NCBI RefSeq assembly: GCF_040678635.1
Contig: NZ_JBFATZ010000001.1
Location: forward strand, 372,001 to 436,000
Reading direction: 5' to 3'
Source of the DNA: Thermopolyspora sp040678635
GTDB lineage: Bacteria; Actinomycetota; Actinomycetes; Streptosporangiales; Streptosporangiaceae
Length of the DNA stretch: 64,000 nt
Positions within the stretch are counted from its first letter, which is position 1. Each line of letters starts with the position of its first letter. Position numbers and translations under genes: made by a program. Positions 60,434-64,000 of this stretch are shown piece after piece. Under the pieces are notes generated by a model, which worked only from the letters and a program-made list of their open reading frames with translations, did no database searches and had not been told where the DNA came from.

Positions 60434-60739
60434 ATGGCCGATTCTGCCGCTGCGCAGGTTGGTCCTCCGGATCCGCCCGGCGGATCCGGAGGACTCGGCC
60501 GCCACGACCGCGACGCCATCTGTCTCGGCGGGCCCTGCCACGGCCTGCTCGTCCACGTCGAGCAGGACGTCGGCGTGCTGGGCGTGCCCGTGCCGCGCCG
60601 TTCGCCGGACGAGCCCGTACGGCACGCGGGCTATCGCATCACGGGCGAACGGGTGCGCTACTTCGGGCGGGCCGAGCCGTACATCGCACTGCACTGGGTC
60701 GGTCCCGCGGAGTCGGCCTGCGAGTGCTCAGCCCCATAG
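60434..60739 (+). CDS. Hypothetical protein after modA
   Basis: A 101-residue ORF starting 7 bases past modA. The first ~20 residues (GPPDPPGGSGGLG) are encoded by the hairpin at 60462-60494, so the true start may lie further on. The rest (AICLGGPCHGLLVHVEQDVGVLGVPVPRR, VRYFGRAEPYIALHWVG) looks protein-like, with two Cys near GGPCHG and ACEC. I do not recognise a family. Its end overlaps the convergent Moco-fold gene by 12 bases. Confidence 0.4.
   Translation: MADSAAAQVGPPDPPGGSGGLGRHDRDAICLGGPCHGLLVHVEQDVGVLGVPVPRRSPDEPVRHAGYRITGERVRYFGRAEPYIALHWVGPAESACECSAP
60462..60494 (+). terminator. Long perfect hairpin downstream of modA
   Basis: GTCCTCCGGATCCGCC (60462-60477) and GGCGGATCCGGAGGAC (60479-60494) form a perfect 16-base stem with a one-base spacer, starting 35 bases after the modA stop. 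It fits a terminator, though it overlaps the start of the following small ORF. Confidence 0.65.
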
Positions 60740-61198
60740 CGGGTCGTCCGCGCAGACTTTGATGTCGGTGACCTGGCTGATGTGCCGGCCGCCGCATCGA
60801 TCGCCCGGCATCACCAGGTGAGGTCCCTGCTCGTCGAGGTCCCGGTGGTCCAGGGACACGGCCAGCAGCGCCGGGATGTCGCCGAACTCCGGGTCGACCT
60901 CGCCCCATGACACCACCGCGTGATGGCCGTCACGGCCGCGTACCAGGATCATGAAACGCAGCCGGTCCTTGCGCTCTCCCGGGTCAAACAGCGGTCCGGC
61001 CGCGCGGAGCACGTCGATGAGCAGCGGGCCGCGGAAGTGATGGCGGCGCAGCCCCGAGGTGCGGCATTCGAACGTCACCGTGGTCTCCCGTTGCGCCATC
61101 GACCGCAGCGTGTCCATGGTCAGCCAGGTGGGCTCGCGTACCTCGCCGGTCAGCGCGACCATATCCCTCGCCCTCGGCTCGATCGACGTTGACTTCAC
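60728..61198 (-). CDS. Cytosolic sulfite-oxidase-fold Moco-domain protein
   Basis: A 156-residue paralogue of the exported protein at 58481, without signal peptide: DMVALTGEVREPTWLTMDTLRSM, RRHHFRGPLLIDVLRAAGP, AVVSWGEVDPEFGDIPALLAVS and GPHLVMPGDRCGGRHISQVTDI. The GTG at 61198 is strongly supported by AAGGAGGTG upstream; the frame extends to 61294 through an operator-like palindrome. The Cys in ECRTSG lies near where sulfite oxidase has its Mo ligand, but I cannot tell whether it is equivalent. Probably a small molybdopterin- or ligand-binding protein. Confidence 0.78.
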   Translation of the reverse strand: MKSTSIEPRARDMVALTGEVREPTWLTMDTLRSMAQRETTVTFECRTSGLRRHHFRGPLLIDVLRAAGPLFDPGERKDRLRFMILVRGRDGHHAVVSWGEVDPEFGDIPALLAVSLDHRDLDEQGPHLVMPGDRCGGRHISQVTDIKVCADDPLWG

Positions 61199-61284
61199 CT
61201 GGCACCTCCTTGCCTCGATGACCCGGCCGGTCCGCCGACGTCCACCACCGATCACGGTCACACTTATCTGCAAGTCCGTCAAGC

Positions 61285-61307
61285 GGTTATGCATCGCAAA
61301 TGCGATG
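61285..61307. promoter_or_regulatory. Palindromic site upstream of the second Moco-fold gene
   Basis: CATCGCA and TGCGATG form a perfect inverted repeat around AA (61292-61307). Together with the preceding GGTTAT this resembles the site at 59107-59121. It lies ~95 bases upstream of the GTG at 61198, in the likely promoter. Confidence 0.55.
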
Positions 61308-61391
61308 ATTTATGTGTCGATTCGGCCGTTTATGAGCATGAGGGGCCGGTCCTCGCGTGGCCACGGCCGGGGGAGGGGAGCCGTCCGGTCG

Positions 61392-62552
61392 TCACGGGTG
61401 CCGGGTCAGGGTGGGGCGGTGCCGTACGAGGGCGGGGTCGGCGCGGGTCTGCCGGAGGAGCAGGGAGATCACGTCCGACAGGCGTCCGCGGCGGTGGAAG
61501 GCGGCACGCTGGCGGGCCGCCGCCGAGCCGTCGCGGCGGAGCCGGGTCAGCGCGGTGGTCACCGTCTCCAGGTCGCCGTAGGCGTGCAGGGCGGGCCGCA
61601 GGTGGTCCGTCAACCGGGTGAGCAGGGTCCAGGCCGGCATCAGGCGGCCGGTGGCCGGATCCAGGGCGTCGCCCTCCAGGCCGTCGCGGGCCGCGCGCCA
61701 GCAGGCCGCTTGCAGTAGCGTCTGCTCCAGCGCCGGGGCGGGCAGCCCGGCGCGCACCTTGGCCAGGGCGGTGGCGGCCAGCGCGCGTACCAGGGCGGCC
61801 AGCAGGACCGTCTCCAGCACGGTCGCGCAGGTGTCGGCGGTGCGGAACTCCAGGGTGGGCAGGTGGTGGGAGGGCCGGATCAGCCAGTAGACCATGCCAC
61901 GGTCCAGGATGACGCCGGAGGTGATCAAGGCGTCGACGAGGGCGTCGTAGTGCGCGGCCGAGTGGAACGGCGGCGGCGGGCCGGCGCTGGGCCAGCGCGA
62001 CCACAGGATGGCCCGCCAGCTCGCGTAGCCGGTGTCGGCGCCCTCGGCGATGGGGGAGTTGGCCGTCAACGCCTGCAGCAGCGGCAGCCAGGGGCGGGCG
62101 TGGTTGGACACCCTGATCGCCTGCTCGCGGTCGGGGATGCCGATGTGGACGTGGCAGCCGCAGACGCCTTGGCCGTGCAGCAGCGCGCGGTAGTGGCGGC
62201 ACATGGTCCGGTAGCGGGGCGCGGCGGTCAGCGGCGGCATCGCGCCGAGGGGGTTCAGCGGGGCGTTGCCGCAGGCGATCAGGCCGACCCCGGCCGCGTC
62301 GGCGGCGTCGGCGACCGCGGTGCGCAGCTCCGTCAGGTCGCGGGCGAGCTCGCGCAGGTCGGTGTGCACGTCGCTGTTGGTCTCGATCTGGAACTGCGTC
62401 AGCTCCGGCACCACCCGCTTGGCGATCGGCGATTTGATCCGGCGCATCACCTTCGAGGCGGCGGGTACGGCCCGGCCGGTCGTACGGTCGACGAGCAGGA
62501 ACTCCTCCTCCACGCCCACGGTGAGCGGACCGTGCCCGCATGTGTCGTGCAT
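61392..62552 (-). CDS. Carboxylate-amine ligase, GCS2 family (YbdK type)
   Basis: A 386-residue protein of the glutamate-cysteine ligase 2 family. LTVGVEEEFLLVDRTTGRAVP is the N-terminal signature, followed by ELTQFQIETNSDVHTDL, GVCGCHVHIGIPDREQAI, ANSPIAEGADTGYASWRAILWSRWP and LPTLEFRTADTCATV. The enzyme joins a carboxylate to an amine with ATP. Whether it makes gamma-glutamylcysteine, an ergothioneine precursor or another amide is not decided. The ATG at 62552 has GAGGAGG upstream. It stands alone. Confidence 0.92.
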   Translation of the reverse strand: MHDTCGHGPLTVGVEEEFLLVDRTTGRAVPAASKVMRRIKSPIAKRVVPELTQFQIETNSDVHTDLRELARDLTELRTAVADAADAAGVGLIACGNAPLNPLGAMPPLTAAPRYRTMCRHYRALLHGQGVCGCHVHIGIPDREQAIRVSNHARPWLPLLQALTANSPIAEGADTGYASWRAILWSRWPSAGPPPPFHSAAHYDALVDALITSGVILDRGMVYWLIRPSHHLPTLEFRTADTCATVLETVLLAALVRALAATALAKVRAGLPAPALEQTLLQAACWRAARDGLEGDALDPATGRLMPAWTLLTRLTDHLRPALHAYGDLETVTTALTRLRRDGSAAARQRAAFHRRGRLSDVISLLLRQTRADPALVRHRPTLTRHP

Positions 62553-63052
62553 GGGCGCCTCCTCGCCGTCGAGGGTGGCACCCGGCCACCCTGGTTGCGA
62601 CCGTGCCGATTACAGGCCGATGTGCAGGCCCGTGTGCGAGCCTGTTTGCAGGCCCGTGTGCAGGCCGCTGTACAGGCCCATGTGTAGGGAGGCGGGAGCG
62701 TCGCCGATCCGTCGGTACGCCGATGGCCGGCGAACGCGCCTGGCGCTTGGACGCCTCCCGCGAGGCGGCGCCTCTCCGGGCGTCCGCGCCCTCGCCCTTT
62801 GGCGGGGACAGGGGCCGACCCGGACGGGAGGCCGTCCGCGACGGGCATCCGCCCCCACTGTGCCCAAACCGGCATCTCCTGAAAAGTCGCTTTGCTCTAC
62901 CTTTGGGGTCGGGTTCTGGTGGTGGGTGGCCGGGGTCGGCGCGGTCTCCGCGACCGCTCATCGGGCCGGGCGCGAGCGCGCGTCCTTCGGGTGATCGCGG
63001 CGCCACGCTCGGCCGTACCCCATGCCGTAACCGATCGTGGAGGAGGCACACG
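62553..63052. other. Gene-free stretch between divergent genes
   Basis: About 500 bases holding two opposite promoters. The only structure I see is the 12-base tandem repeat at 62613-62684. The open frame that runs from 62540 into the gene at 63053 lacks protein-like character before 63053. Confidence 0.5.
62613..62684. repeat. 12-base tandem repeat in a non-coding region
   Basis: Six imperfect copies of caggcccgtgtg. Unlike the repeats inside genes, the copies differ from each other, so the array is older. It is in the leader region upstream of the GCS2 gene. Confidence 0.85.
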
Positions 63053-63967
63053 GTGGTCGACGTACGCGTCGCCGAGGTCCGGCATGTTCTGATGTGGGTG
63101 CTGGTCGTCCTGGTGGACGAGGCGGGAGGGCGCATGTTCCCGTTGTGGCTCCGCCATCAGCACGCCTACGGTCTCCTCGCCCCGGGAAAGCTGGTGTTCA
63201 CGCTGGTGGACTCCACCGGCCAGCGGGTGGAGTCCGTTCGTGTCGACCGGCTCGGTGACCAGTCGTACGCCAGCGAGGTGCGCCTCGACACCCGCCTGGG
63301 CGAACAGGTCGTCAAGGCCGGCATCGGGGAAGGGCTCGCCATGGCCAGGCACTACGGCTGCCCCGTGCTGATCGACGACGATCTGATGGACGAGCTCGGC
63401 CTCAGCCTGGCCGACCACGGATCCCTGGAGCGGGCCGTCGATGCCGCGATCACCGCCAAGGGCATCCCGCTGCCGGGCGTCGTGCGCAAGGCGGAACGCT
63501 CACCGCGGCCGTGCAACCTGGACTTCTCCGACGGCCTGCGCGGCTGGGAGCTGCGCGGCAGCTTCCTGACGGACTTCAGCGAGAACCACGTGGGGGACTA
63601 CACCTGCGGCACCGGCGACGGCGGCGGCTATCTGAAGGCCCAGGTACGGGCGCCGTTCCGGTTCGCCGACCTGCGCCAGGTGATCCTGGCCGACGACCAC
63701 CGCGGCCGGGCCGTCCGCCTCGCGGCCGACCTCCGTACCGTCGACGTGGTCGACCGTGCCGCCCTGTTCCTGTCGGTCCTGACTCCCGAGACTCACGGCG
63801 GCGCCCGGGAGCGCGCCCAGCAGCCTCGGCGCGGCACGACCGACTGGGCCCCCACCAGCATCGAGGCCGACGTCCCGCTCGACGCCACAATGATAATTTT
63901 CGGTGTCACCCTGACCGGGCCGGGCCAGATCTGGCTGAGGAACGCCGCCCTGACGCCATGCGGCTGA
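63053..63967 (+). CDS. BFN-domain protein with C-terminal beta-sandwich-like domain
   Basis: A 304-residue protein. Residues 1-~130 resemble the bifunctional nuclease (BFN) domain: VDVRVAEVRHVLMWVLVVLVDEAGGRMFPLWL, then ASEVRLDTRLGEQVVKAGIGEGLAMARHYGCPVLIDDDLMDELG, with the end motif of the family. Residues ~155-304 look like a jelly-roll sensory or binding domain (CNLDFSDGLRGWELRG, VRLAADLRTVDVVDRAALFLSVL, IIFGVTLTGPGQIWLRNAAL). Similar C-terminal domains are found on actinomycete regulators. Function unknown. The GTG has GGAGGAGG upstream. The gene ends 33 bases before the window edge. Confidence 0.75.
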   Translation: MVDVRVAEVRHVLMWVLVVLVDEAGGRMFPLWLRHQHAYGLLAPGKLVFTLVDSTGQRVESVRVDRLGDQSYASEVRLDTRLGEQVVKAGIGEGLAMARHYGCPVLIDDDLMDELGLSLADHGSLERAVDAAITAKGIPLPGVVRKAERSPRPCNLDFSDGLRGWELRGSFLTDFSENHVGDYTCGTGDGGGYLKAQVRAPFRFADLRQVILADDHRGRAVRLAADLRTVDVVDRAALFLSVLTPETHGGARERAQQPRRGTTDWAPTSIEADVPLDATMIIFGVTLTGPGQIWLRNAALTPCG

Positions 63968-64000
63968 CCTGCCGGTGCCAGGACGCGGCGGAGACGGCGG

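Noticed and set aside
62540..63052. N-terminal extension of the BFN-domain gene
   Set aside because: Low-complexity Arg/Pro-rich translation with no similarity; the GTG at 63053 has a strong ribosome site.

Overview
The window is very GC-rich, uses GTG starts often, and carries typical actinomycete families: DUF397 with XRE/DUF5753 regulators, a WXG100-type gene, and the Nif3 / zinc-ribbon / RNase HI-phosphatase trio seen in mycobacteria. It looks like a chromosomal segment of a filamentous actinomycete. Streptosporangiales is my best guess, but nothing here fixes the genus.

Layout. 1-3770: two LacI-type regulators and the start of a sugar ABC-transporter operon, with three operator types or copies visible as palindromes. 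4066-7746: DMT exporter, orphan sensor kinase and M19 dipeptidase. 7948-11051: Nif3, zinc-ribbon protein and RNase HI-phosphatase fusion. 11395-17022: a single-chain biotin-dependent carboxylase with a eukaryote-like domain order. 17250-18823: S1 protein, a small lipoprotein-like ORF and the RNase P RNA gene. 18824-22966: a composite island at the 3' end of rnpB, bounded and split by three copies of the rnpB 3' end. It holds a TIGR04255 operon of low GC, a decayed IS5-type transposase, an integrase remnant and an EVE-domain protein. 23167-25011: GH15 glycosidase.

25402-51180 is the most remarkable part: a same-strand supra-locus of about 26 kb. Its first half encodes a dynamin-like GTPase, an Hsp70-like ATPase, a possible GrpE-like partner, a TerY-like vWA protein, a PP2C phosphatase and a membrane-anchored kinase-like protein. 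Its second half encodes a 2124-residue fusion (Ser/Thr kinase, SF2 helicase, DUF1998, Vsr/DUF559-like nuclease), a DrmD-like SNF2 helicase and a 1400-residue adenine methyltransferase. The second half resembles a DISARM-type anti-phage system with several functions fused into one chain. The first half is a phosphorylation and chaperone module that could control it. An opposite-strand Rpn-family nuclease gene with a tandemly amplified 3' end, and an assembly gap, lies between the halves.

51169-64000: three tandem DUF397 genes with their XRE regulator, a TetR gene and membrane protein, a WXG100/lipoprotein/large-protein operon, a molybdate cluster (MerR-like/TOBE regulator, ModA, two proteins of the sulfite-oxidase Moco fold, no ModBC), a GCS2-type carboxylate-amine ligase, and a protein joining a BFN-like domain to a beta-sandwich-like domain.

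A recurrent oddity is perfect or near-perfect in-frame tandem repeats of 12-18 bases inside otherwise conserved genes (LacI, histidine kinase, carboxylase, Hsp70-like protein, Rpn).
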